A stretch of DNA of 39,748 nucleotides from Thomasclavelia cocleata (GCF_900102365.1 NZ_FOIN01000001.1:1-39748), one strand, 5' to 3'; numbered from the stretch's first letter, positions 6,669 to 15,564 are shown. Notes: generated from the letters alone by a model not told the origin. Made by a program: numbers and translations.

Positions 6669-7722
6669 AGTATTAAAATTTGGTGGTACGTCTTTACGTG
6701 ATAATGATTCAATAAGTGCAGTAAGTAGAATTATTAAAAAAAACTTAAATCATAAATTAATCGTAATTGTTAGTGCTATGGGACGTTATCCTGAACCTTA
6801 TGCAACTGATACATTAAAAGAATTAGTATCTTGGCAATTATCATATGATGAATACAGCCGAATTGTTAGTTGTGGTGAAACTATCAGCAGTGTGGTTTTA
6901 TCAAGTGAGTTAAGGAAAAAAAATATTAAAGCAATTTCTCTTTCTAGTTTACAGGCTGGTTTGAAAGTCAGAGGTAATCGACTAGTAGATTTTGATAAGG
7001 AAAAGGTAATTGAATATTTCAAGAAATATGATGTAATTATCCTTCCTGGATTCCAGGGGGTTGATAAATATAAAAATGTACGAATATTACAACAAGGTGA
7101 CAGTGATTATAGTGCTGTTTATATTGCTAGAAGAATGGATTTAGATGAAGTATATATTTATAGTGATGTTTGTGGGATTTATACTGGAGATCCAAAATAT
7201 ATTAGTGATGCTCGTTTGATCAAGCATGTGGGATATCGTCAAGCTCTTGATTTAGCTAAGCATAAAGCTCGAATAATTTGTTATAAAGCACTTCTTGAAG
7301 GTTATCACAAAGATGGATTTAAGATCAATTTACGGTCTATTTATAATGATAGTATTGGTACTTTAATCAATCATGATGATACAAAAATCAAGACGATGTC
7401 GATTGATTTTAATTACTGGCTAATACGTTTTGATGAAGAAATAGTAAAAAAAGATTTTAATTATTTATTTGATAAATATGAAAATGATTATCTTGTTTTA
7501 GAAGAAAATCTTCATAAATTAAAAACTAAATATACGAAAATAGACGCTTATACAAAAGTGCATTTTGTAGGGTGTGAACTTGAAAATGATGATATTTATC
7601 GTGATTTTTTAGAAAAGTTTGCTCTTACCTCAAATAAAGAAGCTGATAGTTATTATGTAAAAGTAAAGATGCAAAAGCAAGATATTAATTTACTACACGA
7701 TTTAATTGTTAGAAGTGATTAA
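6661..7722 (+). CDS. Aspartokinase homologue of the dpa cassette, with altered motifs
   Basis: A 353-residue protein with the amino-acid kinase fold of aspartokinase, which would make aspartyl phosphate at the head of the diaminopimelate/dipicolinate branch. KFGGTSL (residues 6-12), SCGETISS (70-77) and the nucleotide region YIYSDVCGIYTGDPK (~165-179) are conserved. The usual GRGGSDT motif instead reads QQGDSDYS (144-151). The last ~113 residues, where the two regulatory ACT domains normally sit, are short and divergent, so lysine or diaminopimelate feedback may be lost. ATG 6661 is chosen over TTG 6646: GAGGGG lies just upstream. Cotranscribed with dpaB (8-nt overlap) and the DapA homologue (2 nt apart). 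Confidence 0.8.
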   Translation: MYKVLKFGGTSLRDNDSISAVSRIIKKNLNHKLIVIVSAMGRYPEPYATDTLKELVSWQLSYDEYSRIVSCGETISSVVLSSELRKKNIKAISLSSLQAGLKVRGNRLVDFDKEKVIEYFKKYDVIILPGFQGVDKYKNVRILQQGDSDYSAVYIARRMDLDEVYIYSDVCGIYTGDPKYISDARLIKHVGYRQALDLAKHKARIICYKALLEGYHKDGFKINLRSIYNDSIGTLINHDDTKIKTMSIDFNYWLIRFDEEIVKKDFNYLFDKYENDYLVLEENLHKLKTKYTKIDAYTKVHFVGCELENDDIYRDFLEKFALTSNKEADSYYVKVKMQKQDINLLHDLIVRSD

Positions 7723-7724
7723 AA

Positions 7725-8516
7725 ATGAAAATTTTCACTAATTTGATCACACCTTTTAAAGAAGATGGAATTATTGATTATCAAGCTGTAGATGTTTTAA
7801 TCAAACGTTTAGCATTTCAAAAGAATCATTGTTTTATTATTGGAAGTTTTACTGGTGAAGGAATGCTTTTGAATCCAATTGAACTCAAACATTTAATTAA
7901 GTATATTTGTTATCATTATGATTTAGAGATATATGTTTATATTTTGCAAGAAAGTACTAAAAAAGCAATAGAACAAATTAATGAGCTTAATGATATTAAG
8001 GGGTTAACTGGATATATTGTTAAAGTACCTAGTATGGCTAGGTATTCAAATACAAGTATTTATAAACACATTGATTTGATTTCAGTAATTACAGATAAAA
8101 AAATTATTATTGATTTTTATCATCGAAATATTTTAGAAAATGAGGATGTTAAAATTTTATTGCAAAAGCATACCAATATCTGTGGATTAATTACTGAACA
8201 GGATTTTGATAGTTCAATAATAACAAAAAAATACATTCATGACAAAAATGTTTTAAAAATTCATCATAGTTATGATGGTATCATTAGTGATTTAAGCAAT
8301 ATTGATTATCAGTCTGTTAGTCTATTAAATGATAGTGAAGTAAACAGTGATTATTTTAATTTGTTAGTTAAATATTTTTATCGTGATAATATATCTAGCA
8401 GTTTAAAATATATTTTATCTAAAAAAGGTTATATTAATTATAGATTACGTTTGCCACTAGTTAAAATAGATGATAAATTAGAGAAACAGTTGAATAAATT
8501 AATGGAGAAATATTAA
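7725..8516 (+). CDS. DapA (dihydrodipicolinate synthase) homologue lacking the Schiff-base lysine
   Basis: A 263-residue TIM-barrel homologue of DapA, the enzyme that condenses pyruvate with aspartate semialdehyde. Conserved landmarks are LITPFKEDGIIDYQA at the N-terminus, SFTGEG (41-46, the TTGES loop) and the C-terminal RLPLVKIDDKL, which aligns with RLPLVPL of B. subtilis DapA. The catalytic segment VVAIKEASGD aligns without gaps to ICGLITEQDF (152-161), so the Schiff-base lysine is replaced by Ile156. The YNVPGRT tyrosine region is also divergent (DFYHRN). The protein is ~27 residues shorter than usual. It is the last gene of the dpa operon. It may be inactive, structural, or catalytically rewired. 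Confidence 0.75.
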   Translation: MKIFTNLITPFKEDGIIDYQAVDVLIKRLAFQKNHCFIIGSFTGEGMLLNPIELKHLIKYICYHYDLEIYVYILQESTKKAIEQINELNDIKGLTGYIVKVPSMARYSNTSIYKHIDLISVITDKKIIIDFYHRNILENEDVKILLQKHTNICGLITEQDFDSSIITKKYIHDKNVLKIHHSYDGIISDLSNIDYQSVSLLNDSEVNSDYFNLLVKYFYRDNISSSLKYILSKKGYINYRLRLPLVKIDDKLEKQLNKLMEKY

Positions 8517-8545
8517 TTTATTTCTCCATTAATACTGTTTTTTTA
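8498..8545 (+). terminator. Intrinsic terminator of the dpa operon
   Basis: The perfect 14-base arms ATTAATGGAGAAAT (8498-8511) and its complement (8520-8533) enclose the DapA-homologue stop codon and are followed by CTG and seven T (8538-8544). An outer AAACAG/CTGTTT pair extends the stem. Confidence 0.85.
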
Positions 8546-8615
8546 AGTAGACATATAGTGGCTAAAATCTAATTATATTGCGCATACTATAACTAAAGCT
8601 GTATCCATCATAAAA

Positions 8616-8636
8616 AGAAATATTAATTTATTTCTC
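8616..8636 (+). repeat. Second copy of the dpa terminator-stem core
   Basis: The 21 bases at 8506-8526 (core AGAAATATT...AATTTATTTCTC) recur exactly at 8616-8636, 110 bp downstream, again as a hairpin with an A-rich left flank and T-rich right flank. It is a second terminator-like structure in the gene-free stretch 8546-8753. The rest of that stretch holds only AT-rich sequence and a possible SigmaA promoter TTGTTA-16-TATTAG (8651 onward) before rnjB. Confidence 0.6.
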
Positions 8637-8753
8637 TTTTTATTTAATTTTTGTTACAATGTTTTTAGAAAGTATTAGCCAACCATACTTTGATGTGTTA
8701 ATATATTAAGGATTGTTTTTATACATATTATAAATAATAAATTGGAGGAAAAA

Positions 8754-10448
8754 ATGAGAAAAGATGTTGTAAAGATTTTACCGCTTGGTGGACAAGCTGA
8801 GATGGGTAAAAGTATGTACTGCATTGAAATAAAAGAACAGATTTTTATTTTAGATGCAGGGTTTAGATTTCCAGAAATAAGTAAATTAGGAGTGGATATA
8901 ATTATTCCTAGTTTTGATTATTTAAAAGAAAATGCCCAAAAGGTCGTAGCGATAATTATTACTCATGGACATGATGATGTAATGGCTGCATTACCATATT
9001 TATTAGAAGCTGTAAATGCACCAATATATGCTCCAGCATTAACTGCTGATTTAATCGATCAAATGATGAGACGGCATAAAAAACATAATAATTTTAAAGC
9101 ACATTATCAACTTATAAGAGTTAAACGAAATGATTCAATTGATATAGCTGGTGTTCCTATAGAGTTTTTCCCAGTTACTCATTCGATACCTGGAAGTGTT
9201 GGAGTAGCTTTATGGACAAAAGATGGTTATATTGTCTATAGTGGTGAATTTATTGTTGATTTTGGAGCTCCAGAAGGATTTAGATGTGATATTCAAAAAA
9301 TGATGGAAATTGGAAAAAAAGGTGTCTTAGCATTATTGTGTGAATCATCATATTCTAGAAATTCAGGATATACATCTCCAAAACATAAGTTGACAGAAAA
9401 AATTGATAATATTTTTGAAGATAGTGAGGGGCGAATTATTATTTCATCATATGCCCAAAATATTTTTAGAACAAAAGAAATTGTAGAATTAACAAAAAAA
9501 TATAAGCGAAAAATTGTTTTTTATGGTCGTGATAAATATGATAGTACTAATAGTATCGTAAGAATTGGGCAACGTCTGAAAAAAGCTATAATTCAGGTTC
9601 CTAAAGAATTAATTGCTTTTTCAACTGATATTGGGAAAAAATCTGTAGATAATAATTTAGTAGTATTATTAAGTGGTACCCCTCAGCGAATTTATCATGA
9701 TATTAGTGATATTATTGATGGTGGTGATGAGTATTTAAAACTTAATAAAAATGATACTTTTATTGTTGCTTCACCAGTAATTCCTGGAACTGAAAAAATT
9801 GCTAATAAAGCTATTAATGAATTGTATAAAACTGATTCAAAAATTCATGTTTTAAAAAATAAAGAATTATATTCAATGCATGCATCTCAAGAGGATATTA
9901 AAGTTATTATTCAGATTTTTAATCCAACCTACTTTGTTCCAATTAAAGGAGAATATCAACATTTTATTTCTAATATGGATGTGGCTAGAAATATGGATAT
10001 TCCTTCAGAAAATATTGCTATTATTGATAATGGTGAATTTTTAACATTTAAAAATGGAAAACTAGAAGATTATCGTGATACTATTGAAGTCGAAGATGTA
10101 ATGATTGATGGAATTGGTGTTGGTGATGTTGGTGATAAAGTCATTGATGATCGAATTCAGTTATCAAACGATGGTGTAGTTATTATTGGTATAACAATTG
10201 ATAGTAAAACTCATGAAATCATTGCAAATACCGATGTTCAATCTCGTGGTTTTGTTTATTTAAGAGATTCTGAACATATTATCAAAGGAATAATTGATAT
10301 TGCTGAAAAGTGTACTGAACAGATGAAAAATGATCCAACTTTAGAAGCAGTTGAAGTACGTCAGGAAATTAAAGATAAATCTAGTAAATTTATTAATAAA
10401 GAAACTGGAAAACGACCTGTTATTTTGCCAATAATTATCGAAGTTTAA
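8754..10448 (+). CDS. rnjB: RNase J-family protein with degenerate metal site (RNase J2-like)
   Basis: A 564-residue metallo-beta-lactamase/beta-CASP protein of the RNase J family, which processes and degrades RNA. The fold landmarks are present: ILPLGGQAEMGKSMY, THSIPGSVGVAL (142-152), YAQNIFRTKEIV, and the C-terminal RGFVYLRDSE region. Several metal ligands are changed. HGHEDH is HGHDDV (71-76), the GDF motif is GEF (164-166), the 'HVSGHGSQEE' region is shortened to MHASQED (375-381), and PVHGEY is PIKGEY (396-401). It is therefore better read as the RNase J2-type partner of an active J1 encoded elsewhere. ATG 8754 is used; TTG 8742 overlaps the Shine-Dalgarno TTGGAGGA. Confidence 0.8.
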   Translation: MRKDVVKILPLGGQAEMGKSMYCIEIKEQIFILDAGFRFPEISKLGVDIIIPSFDYLKENAQKVVAIIITHGHDDVMAALPYLLEAVNAPIYAPALTADLIDQMMRRHKKHNNFKAHYQLIRVKRNDSIDIAGVPIEFFPVTHSIPGSVGVALWTKDGYIVYSGEFIVDFGAPEGFRCDIQKMMEIGKKGVLALLCESSYSRNSGYTSPKHKLTEKIDNIFEDSEGRIIISSYAQNIFRTKEIVELTKKYKRKIVFYGRDKYDSTNSIVRIGQRLKKAIIQVPKELIAFSTDIGKKSVDNNLVVLLSGTPQRIYHDISDIIDGGDEYLKLNKNDTFIVASPVIPGTEKIANKAINELYKTDSKIHVLKNKELYSMHASQEDIKVIIQIFNPTYFVPIKGEYQHFISNMDVARNMDIPSENIAIIDNGEFLTFKNGKLEDYRDTIEVEDVMIDGIGVGDVGDKVIDDRIQLSNDGVVIIGITIDSKTHEIIANTDVQSRGFVYLRDSEHIIKGIIDIAEKCTEQMKNDPTLEAVEVRQEIKDKSSKFINKETGKRPVILPIIIEV

Positions 10449-10475
10449 GCAAGTTTGGGCTTGCTTTTTCTTTTG
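10447..10475 (+). terminator. Intrinsic terminator of the RNase J gene
   Basis: AAGCAAG (10447-10453) pairs with CTTGCTT (10460-10466), followed by a T-rich tract TTTCTTTT. The stop codon lies at the base of the stem. Confidence 0.85.
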
Positions 10476-10500
10476 ATATCTTAATTTGTTATGATATAAT
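10473..10500 (+). promoter_or_regulatory. SigmaA-type promoter of the FtsK/SpoIIIE gene
   Basis: TTGATA (10473-10478) and TATAAT (10495-10500) are separated by 16 nt, directly after the preceding terminator and ~29 nt before the start codon. Confidence 0.75.
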
Positions 10501-10528
10501 AATTGAGTTAGAGTAGGGAGTGTGAGTC

Positions 10529-12787
10529 ATGGCTAAGACAAGTCGGTCAAAAAAATCAAAACAAGAGCAGCTAAGTGAAGATTTGAAAATTAGAATTATT
10601 GCTGTTACGGGTTTATTCTTAATTGTTGTAGCAGCAATGAAACTGGGTCCAATAGGAGAACAGTTAAATTTTTTATGTACATACATACTTGGAAATTTTG
10701 TAGGAATTGGATATATTGCTTTGATCATAATTAGCTTTTATGTAGTTTATTATGCCAAATTGCCACGGTTTAATGGTCCTAATGCAATTGGGCTATATTT
10801 ATTGACTGGATCTATATTAATTTTTATGTCATCTTTAAGTGAAGATAATATAACTGGAATGAAAGTAGTTAACCAATATATTGCTACTGCTCCATGTAAT
10901 CGTGGGGGATTTATTGGTGCGATATTATATGGTATGTTTAGTTATTTATTTGATAAAACAGGGGCTATTATAGCAGGAGGATTTACTCTTTTTATCAGTA
11001 TAGCTTTATTAGGGAGTAAATTTTATGTAAAACATAATAAAAAAGAAAAAAATAAATTAAAAAAGAAGAAAGGAAAACAACAAAATACTAGTAAGTTTAT
11101 TGATTTTTTTACAAAAAAAAGAGATATTGCCTTTTTTCCAGATGATATATTTGAAATGGATGAAAAAAAATCTGAAAAGAAAACATCTGCTAGAATACAT
11201 ACAGCTCATTTAGAAGAAGACGATAGTCTTTCTTCAGCTTTAGAATTTGATGAAAAATCAATGACTCTTGAAATAAAAGACAAAGAACCTAAAATACATG
11301 AAAACGATAATTTAAAACCAAAACAAAAAGTAAATAAAAATTATCGTTTACCAGCTTTATCACTATTAAAAAATCCTGTTTCTAAAAAGTCTGGTGATAA
11401 TAAAGGAAATGCTTTAGAAAAAGCTGATGCATTAACTAATGTTCTCCATGAATTTGGAGTCAATGCTTCAATCAGTGATATTTTTATTGGACCTTCTGTA
11501 ACCAAATATGAATTAAAACTTGAAACAGGAATAAGAGTTAATAAAATTATACAATTACAAGATGATATTAAATTAGCTTTAGCAGCAAAAGATATTCGAA
11601 TTGAAGCACCAATTCCTGGCAAACCCGCTGTTGGAGTTGAAATTCCTAATAGTGTGGCTACAATGGTTACATTTAAAGAAGTTATTAAAGATATTCCTAA
11701 AGAATTACAATCAAATAAATTGTTAGTGCCATTAGGTAAAGATGTTAGTGGCAAAACCATATATGCTGAATTAAACAAGATGCCACATTTATTAATTGCT
11801 GGAGCAACAGGAAGTGGAAAATCAGTGTGCGTAAATACTATTATTTGTAGTATTTTAATGCGTGCTAGACCCGATGAAGTTAAATTTATTTTAGTTGATC
11901 CTAAAAAAGTTGAACTTACTAATTATAATGGTATTCCTCATTTATTAGCTCCAGTAGTAACTGATCCTAAAAAAGCTGCTGCTGTTTTACAAGAAGTTGT
12001 AGCAGAAATGGAACGTCGTTATGATTTATTTGCAGGGGCTAATGTTAGAAATATTGAAGGATATAACAATTATGTACATAAAAAAAATGGTGATTTGCCA
12101 TTAGATAAACAACTTGAAGTCTTACCTTTTCATATCATTATTTTAGATGAAGTTGCTGATTTAATGATGGTTGCTAGTAAACAAGTAGAAGATTGCATTA
12201 TGAGAATTGCCCAAATGGCAAGAGCTGCAGGAATTCACTTGATTGTTGCAACACAAAGACCATCTACAGATATTATCACAGGTGTTATTAAAGCCAATAT
12301 TCCTTCAAGAATTGCTTTTGCAGTTTCTTCAGGAATTGATTCTAGGACAATTTTAGATACATCAGGAGCTGAAAAATTACTTGGTAAAGGAGACATGCTA
12401 TTTTCTCCAATGGGCTCAAGTTCACCAATTAGGGTTCAAGGGGCTTTTGTATCTGATGAAGAAGTTAGTGCTATTTCTCATCATACTGCTAATCAGCAGG
12501 AGGCTAATTATGATGAAAAATATATAAATGTTAAATTAAATACGACCACATCTAATGCAGCTTCAAAAGAAGAAGAGGAAGATGAAGAATATGAAATGTG
12601 TCGCAGTTTTGTAATTAATGCCCAAAAAGCTAGTACTTCATTATTGCAAAGACAGTTTAGAATTGGATATAATAAAGCAGCTCGAATAATTGATCAATTA
12701 GAAGCAGATGGAGTAATTGGACCACAAATTGGTTCTAAGCCTCGAGAAGTATATATACGTGGTTATCAGGAAGAAGATATCGAATAG
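10529..12787 (+). CDS. ftsK: FtsK/SpoIIIE family DNA translocase
   Basis: A 752-residue septum-located DNA pump that moves chromosome ends (FtsK) or the forespore chromosome (SpoIIIE) through the closing septum. The N-terminal ~165 residues contain four hydrophobic membrane segments (about 22-42, 50-76, 88-102, 127-163). A charged linker (~168-280, rich in Lys and Glu) follows. The motor domain has Walker A GATGSGKSVCVN (~424) and Walker B IILDEVADLMM (~537), plus MARAAGIHLIVATQRPS. The C-terminal winged-helix gamma domain is visible as SFVINAQKASTSLLQRQFRIGYNKAARI. Length fits SpoIIIE/FtsK of Firmicutes; sequence alone does not decide which role it has. Confidence 0.92.
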   Translation: MAKTSRSKKSKQEQLSEDLKIRIIAVTGLFLIVVAAMKLGPIGEQLNFLCTYILGNFVGIGYIALIIISFYVVYYAKLPRFNGPNAIGLYLLTGSILIFMSSLSEDNITGMKVVNQYIATAPCNRGGFIGAILYGMFSYLFDKTGAIIAGGFTLFISIALLGSKFYVKHNKKEKNKLKKKKGKQQNTSKFIDFFTKKRDIAFFPDDIFEMDEKKSEKKTSARIHTAHLEEDDSLSSALEFDEKSMTLEIKDKEPKIHENDNLKPKQKVNKNYRLPALSLLKNPVSKKSGDNKGNALEKADALTNVLHEFGVNASISDIFIGPSVTKYELKLETGIRVNKIIQLQDDIKLALAAKDIRIEAPIPGKPAVGVEIPNSVATMVTFKEVIKDIPKELQSNKLLVPLGKDVSGKTIYAELNKMPHLLIAGATGSGKSVCVNTIICSILMRARPDEVKFILVDPKKVELTNYNGIPHLLAPVVTDPKKAAAVLQEVVAEMERRYDLFAGANVRNIEGYNNYVHKKNGDLPLDKQLEVLPFHIIILDEVADLMMVASKQVEDCIMRIAQMARAAGIHLIVATQRPSTDIITGVIKANIPSRIAFAVSSGIDSRTILDTSGAEKLLGKGDMLFSPMGSSSPIRVQGAFVSDEEVSAISHHTANQQEANYDEKYINVKLNTTTSNAASKEEEEDEEYEMCRSFVINAQKASTSLLQRQFRIGYNKAARIIDQLEADGVIGPQIGSKPREVYIRGYQEEDIE

Positions 12788-12804
12788 ATATCTTCTTTAT
12801 TTTT
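12771..12804 (+). terminator. Intrinsic terminator of the ftsK gene
   Basis: AAGAAGATATC (12771-12781) pairs with GATATCTTCTT (12787-12797) around the stop codon, followed by a T-rich tract. Confidence 0.85.
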
Positions 12805-12807
12805 AGA

Positions 12808-12838
12808 TTGTATATTTAAAAGGATAAATGGATATAAT
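12808..12838 (+). promoter_or_regulatory. Probable promoter of the nucleoside transporter operon
   Basis: A perfect TATAAT lies at 12833-12838; the best upstream element is TTGTAT at 12808-12813 with a long 19-nt spacer. The ~45-nt leader has no room for a purine riboswitch. Confidence 0.4.
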
Positions 12839-12882
12839 TTTGATAAATGATTATTCTAAGTTTACAAGGAGGAAAATTTAAG

Positions 12883-13977
12883 ATGAGAAAATTATTAATA
12901 TTGCTTCTTATTTTTTCATTTTTATTAGTTGGATGTGGTAATAGTGGTGAAGAATTTGAAATTGCACTAGTTACTGATGCTGGTGATATAAATGATAAAT
13001 CGTTTAATCAATCTGCCTGGCAGGCAGTTGAAAGGTTTGGCAAAGATAAGAATGTCACTTATAAATATTATAAACCAGCCAGTTTTGATGATGCAGGTTA
13101 TAAAGCACAAATTGATGAGGCTGTTTTAAATGGAGCAAAAGTAATTGTTTGTCCAGGTTATAAGTTTTGCAATGCAATTGGTGAATTACAAGATGAATAT
13201 GATGAAGTTAAATTTATTTTAATTGATGCTGTTCCTACAATTCCTGATAAAAAAGATAGTACAAAATCTACAGAAATTAAACCAAAAGATAATGTTTATT
13301 GTGCATTATATAATGAACTACAGGCAGGATATCTAGCTGGCTATGCTGCCATAAAAGGTGGTTTTACTAAACTTGGATTCATGGGTGGAATTGCTTTGCC
13401 TGCTGTAATTAATTATGGATATGGATATCTTCAAGGTGCAAATGATGCTGCAATGCAATCAGGTATTAAGATTGATATGATGTATACTTATACAGGAACT
13501 TTTAATGAAGATCCAGCAGTTAAAACTAAAGCAGCTAAATGGTATGATAGTGGATTAGAAGTTATTTTTTCTTGTGGAGGCGGAATTTGTAATTCTATCT
13601 TTCCGGCTGCTAAAGAGGCAGAAAAGTTTGCGATAGGAGTAGATAGTAATCAAAATGATGATAGTACAGGAGTAGTAATTACTTCTGCTCTAAAGGATGT
13701 TAATAAAACAGTTTATGATAAATTAGTTGATTACAAAAACGATAAGTTTAAGGGTGGAATTGAAACTCTTGATGCAACAGGTGGATATATTGGATTACCG
13801 AAAGATTTTGAACATTTAGGCAACTTTAACGAGGATGCATATAATGAAATTTTTACTAAAATAGCTAATGGTAGTGTAAAAATTAAAACAAGAGCAGAAG
13901 TTGATAATGATAATAAAGATAATGGAAATCCTGCTAAGTTAAACCTTTCTAATGTTAATATTACATATGATAAGTAA
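12883..13977 (+). CDS. nupN: BMP-family nucleoside-binding lipoprotein
   Basis: A 364-residue surface lipoprotein that captures nucleosides for the ABC importer encoded by the next three genes. The signal peptide MRKLLILLLIFSFLLVGC ends in a lipobox (LVGC, Cys18). The mature part begins with the BMP/PnrA signature LVTDAGDINDKSFNQSAW and continues with LGFMGGIALPAVINYGYGYLQG and a SCGGGICNS hinge region. I use ATG 12883 (RBS AAGGAGG, ~8 nt away) instead of the in-frame ATG 12847, which would put a non-signal extension before the lipoprotein signal. Same order as the B. subtilis nup (yuf) locus. A terminator/attenuator separates it from the ATPase gene, consistent with excess binding protein. 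Confidence 0.9.
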   Translation: MRKLLILLLIFSFLLVGCGNSGEEFEIALVTDAGDINDKSFNQSAWQAVERFGKDKNVTYKYYKPASFDDAGYKAQIDEAVLNGAKVIVCPGYKFCNAIGELQDEYDEVKFILIDAVPTIPDKKDSTKSTEIKPKDNVYCALYNELQAGYLAGYAAIKGGFTKLGFMGGIALPAVINYGYGYLQGANDAAMQSGIKIDMMYTYTGTFNEDPAVKTKAAKWYDSGLEVIFSCGGGICNSIFPAAKEAEKFAIGVDSNQNDDSTGVVITSALKDVNKTVYDKLVDYKNDKFKGGIETLDATGGYIGLPKDFEHLGNFNEDAYNEIFTKIANGSVKIKTRAEVDNDNKDNGNPAKLNLSNVNITYDK

Positions 13978-14003
13978 AAGCGGGTTACCCGCTTTTTATT
14001 TAA
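13977..14003 (+). terminator. Intercistronic terminator/attenuator after the binding lipoprotein
   Basis: AAAAGCGGG (13977-13984 region) pairs with CCCGCTTTT (13988-13996) around a three-base loop, then TATTT. It sits inside the operon and would lower transporter expression relative to the lipoprotein. Confidence 0.8.
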
Positions 14004-14031
14004 AAAATAGAAAAATAAAAGGAGTAGATTT

Positions 14032-15564
14032 ATGGAATATGTAATAGAGATGTTAAATATTACTAAAGAATTTCCAGGAATCAAAGCAAATGACAATATA
14101 ACTTTACAGTTGAAAAAAGGGGAAATACATGCTTTATTAGGTGAAAATGGAGCTGGAAAATCTACTTTGATGTCTATTTTATTTGGTTTGTATCAGCCGG
14201 ATTCTGGATGTATTAAAATAAAAGGTCAATTAGTAAAAATCAATAATCCAAATGATGCTAATCGGTTCAAGATTGGAATGGTCCATCAGCATTTTAAATT
14301 AGTGGAAACTTTTAGTGTATTAGATAATATTATTTTAGGAACTGAAGAGTGTAAAAACGGTTTTTTAGTCAAGGAAAATGCACGTAAGCAAATTATGATT
14401 TTATCAAAGCAGTATAATTTAAATATTGATCCAGATGCCATAGTTAAAGATATTACAGTTGGAATGCAACAAAGAGTTGAGATTTTAAAAATGCTATTTC
14501 GAGATAATGAGATACTAATTTTTGATGAACCAACTGCCATGTTAACCCCTCAAGAAATTGATGAACTTTTAAAAATTATGAAAAGTTTAGCGAGGGAAGG
14601 GAAATCAATTATATTTATTACTCATAAATTAAATGAAATTAAAATGGCAGCTGATCGATGTACTATTATTCGTAAAGGAAAGTATATTGATACTGTTAAT
14701 GTTCAAAATGTTTCTAAAGAACAATTATCAAGAAAGATGGTTGGTCGTGATGTGAATCTTGTTGTTGAAAAAGAAATCTGTGAACCTGGTGAAATAGTAT
14801 TAAAAGTAGAAAATCTTAATTATTCAAAAAGAGGAGTTAGCAAGAAGATTTTATCAAATATTAATTTTGAAGTTAAACAAAATGAAATAGTTTGTTTAGC
14901 AGGGATAGAAGGAAATGGGCAAAGCGAATTAATATATGCTATTACTGGAATGCTGAATGGATATAGAGGTAAAATCACTTTAAATAATAAAGATATTACA
15001 AATAGCTCAATACGTCAGCGAAATTTAGAAGGCATAGCACATATTCCTGAAGATCGTCACAAATATGGATTAGTTCTTGATTATAATTTAGCAGAAAATA
15101 TGATTTTAAAAAATTATTTTACTAGGGATAATCAAAAATGGGGTTTTTTGCGTTTTGACTATATATATAAGCAGGCACAAATTTTGATTAAAAACTATGA
15201 TGTTCGTTCAGGGCAGGGAGTGTATTCAAAAGTACATGAGTTATCTGGGGGTAATCAGCAAAAAGCTATTATTGCTCGTGAAATTAATAGTAATTGTGAT
15301 TTATTAATTGCTGTGCAGCCAACGCGAGGTTTGGATATTGGAGCAATTGAATTTATTCATGAGCAGCTCATTCAATACCGTAATAATAGACATGCTGTTT
15401 TATTAGTAAGTTTAGAGCTGGATGAAGTTATGAGTATTAGTGATCGTATTTTAGTTATGCATGAAGGTCAAATAGTAGGAAATTTAGATCCTAAAAAAGT
15501 TAATGCTGAAGAATTAGGGTTATATATGTCAGGTTCTAAGCGAGGTGTAAATGATGAAAAATAA
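14032..15564 (+). CDS. nupO: Nucleoside ABC transporter, double ATP-binding protein
   Basis: A 510-residue protein with two ABC cassettes, as in sugar/nucleoside (YufO/RbsA-type) importers. Cassette 1 has Walker A LLGENGAGKSTLMSILFG, the VHQHFKLVE Q-loop region, signature ITVGMQQRVEILK and Walker B ILIFDEPTAML. Cassette 2 has the usual degenerate P-loop GIEGNGQSELI, the HIPEDRHKYGLV segment typical of this family, signature LSGGNQQKAIIARE, and VQPTRGLD. It hydrolyses ATP to drive uptake through the two permeases that follow. RBS AAGGAG is ~8 nt before ATG. It overlaps the first permease gene by 14 nt. Confidence 0.92.
   Translation: MEYVIEMLNITKEFPGIKANDNITLQLKKGEIHALLGENGAGKSTLMSILFGLYQPDSGCIKIKGQLVKINNPNDANRFKIGMVHQHFKLVETFSVLDNIILGTEECKNGFLVKENARKQIMILSKQYNLNIDPDAIVKDITVGMQQRVEILKMLFRDNEILIFDEPTAMLTPQEIDELLKIMKSLAREGKSIIFITHKLNEIKMAADRCTIIRKGKYIDTVNVQNVSKEQLSRKMVGRDVNLVVEKEICEPGEIVLKVENLNYSKRGVSKKILSNINFEVKQNEIVCLAGIEGNGQSELIYAITGMLNGYRGKITLNNKDITNSSIRQRNLEGIAHIPEDRHKYGLVLDYNLAENMILKNYFTRDNQKWGFLRFDYIYKQAQILIKNYDVRSGQGVYSKVHELSGGNQQKAIIAREINSNCDLLIAVQPTRGLDIGAIEFIHEQLIQYRNNRHAVLLVSLELDEVMSISDRILVMHEGQIVGNLDPKKVNAEELGLYMSGSKRGVNDEK

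Noticed and set aside
11341-11778. Long open frame on the minus strand inside ftsK, and similar antisense frames elsewhere
   Set aside because: They lie wholly within well-supported genes, have no RBS and have compositions expected of reverse-complement coding DNA.
12805-12882. Purine riboswitch before the nucleoside transporter operon
   Set aside because: The leader is too short and has no recognisable aptamer core.
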